DNA of 64,000 nt, from the NCBI GenBank assembly GCA_947259505.1, contig CAMYLT010000008.1, positions 372,001 through 436,000 of the forward strand, in the 5' to 3' direction. Each line of letters opens with the position of its first letter. Within the stretch, counting starts at the first letter, position 1. The position numbers were made by a program, and so were the translations under genes. Of the stretch, positions 63,546 through 64,000 are shown one piece after another. Under the pieces are notes generated by a model. It was not told where the DNA came from. It worked only from the letters and a program-made list of their open reading frames with translations, and searched no databases. This stretch comes from an uncultured Porticoccus sp. (GTDB taxonomy: Bacteria > Pseudomonadota > Gammaproteobacteria > Pseudomonadales > Porticoccaceae).

Positions 63546-64000
63546 ATGTCTCGACAACCTCAATTTGATCGCCAGAAAGTGCTTGATAGAGCGCTCGAAC
63601 TCTTCTGGTCAGATGGGTATGAAGCCAGTTCCGTCAGTAAACTGCTCTCTGTCATGGAGCTGAATCGAGGCAGTCTTTATGCCTCTTTTGGCGGAAAGAG
63701 TGCGTTGTATAGCGAGGTGCTGGATCATTACATGGCCATGCTGTGTAAAAACCTGTTCAGCTGTTCGCTAATGACTACAGAAGACCCCAAAAAAGCCATA
63801 ACCAGTTTCTATCAAAAGGCGTTTGTCGAGCAGGAGGACAAGGACAGGCTGTCCAATGGCTGTCTGTTCTTTAATGCGGTCAGCGAATTGAATAAGACAG
63901 AGCCAGAGCTGTCAGGCAAGGCTGTCAATGCGATTCAGTGGATAAGACAGTTGTTTCTTTCCAGATTGCTGGAGGCGCAGAAGGCTGGGCAGATCAGTCC
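63546..64000 (+). CDS. TetR/AcrR-family transcriptional regulator (partial, runs off the window)
   Basis: ATG 63546 (MSRQPQFDRQKVLDRALELF) with AGGAG upstream. At least 151 codons are open to the window end. The N-terminal TetR HTH contains FWSDGYEASSVSKLLSVMELNRGSLYASFGGKSALY. The C-terminal ligand domain has the motif GCLFFNAVSEL common in TetR_C repressors of oxidoreductases. The ligand and target are unknown. Confidence 0.88.
   Translation, partial: MSRQPQFDRQKVLDRALELFWSDGYEASSVSKLLSVMELNRGSLYASFGGKSALYSEVLDHYMAMLCKNLFSCSLMTTEDPKKAITSFYQKAFVEQEDKDRLSNGCLFFNAVSELNKTEPELSGKAVNAIQWIRQLFLSRLLEAQKAGQIS

Overview
The window is chromosomal DNA from a gammaproteobacterium, probably a marine or otherwise salt-adapted relative of the Pseudomonadales/Cellvibrionales. 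The evidence is a complete Na+-translocating NADH:quinone reductase operon (nqrABCDEF-apbE-nqrM) behind a long-form GAPDH, an NhaB antiporter, and gene orders shared with Pseudomonas: guaB-guaA...tadA-mltF-purL; mltD/gloB-methyltransferase-rnhA-dnaQ-nhaB-fimL-nudC; and cysI-DUF934. No species is assigned. No tRNA, rRNA, CRISPR array or intact transposase was seen.

Layout. 1-3658 (minus): an oligopeptide ABC importer, oppA-oppB-oppC. 3731-3917 (plus): the 4.5S SRP RNA gene with its own promoter. 4097-14931 (minus): a nitrate assimilation regulon, made of a porin, nasT-nasS, nrtABC, an FAD reductase and nasA. The porin and nrtA leaders each carry a sigma-54-like promoter and an ANTAR-type hairpin that overlaps an intrinsic terminator, so nitrogen limitation (sigma-54/NtrC) and nitrate (NasS-NasT antitermination) probably act together. 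A 32-codon remnant of nirB lies just upstream of nasA, and no nirBD is present. 15267-18948 (minus): an EF-hand protein, an exported PepF-like peptidase and xseA. 19161-22293 (plus): guaB and guaA.

22294-27822 appears to be a small integrated element between guaA and the tadA region. The last bases of guaA are repeated exactly (10 bp) at the far end, and each end carries an internal pair of ATGGTRTT repeats. The cargo concerns peroxide and iron: an OxyR-like DNA-binding domain without its sensor domain, KatG, a C-terminally truncated Dps, a ZIP metal transporter and a ferritin-like DUF2202 protein. No integrase is recognisable, so it looks like a cis-mobilisable or decayed guaA island.

27892-35949: a small membrane protein, tadA, mltF, purL and gap. 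36233-43386: the nqr operon with its flavin transferase (ApbE) and maturation factor (NqrM). 43383-54917: cell wall, glyoxalase, nucleic acid and chemosensory-scaffold genes, nudC, sohB and an acuI-type reductase. 54941-62692 (mostly minus): a CPA2-type antiporter, a sulfite/nitrite reductase with DUF934, two small membrane proteins and metH. 62817-64000: nfuA behind a strong type 1 IscR site, and the start of a TetR-family regulator that runs off the window.
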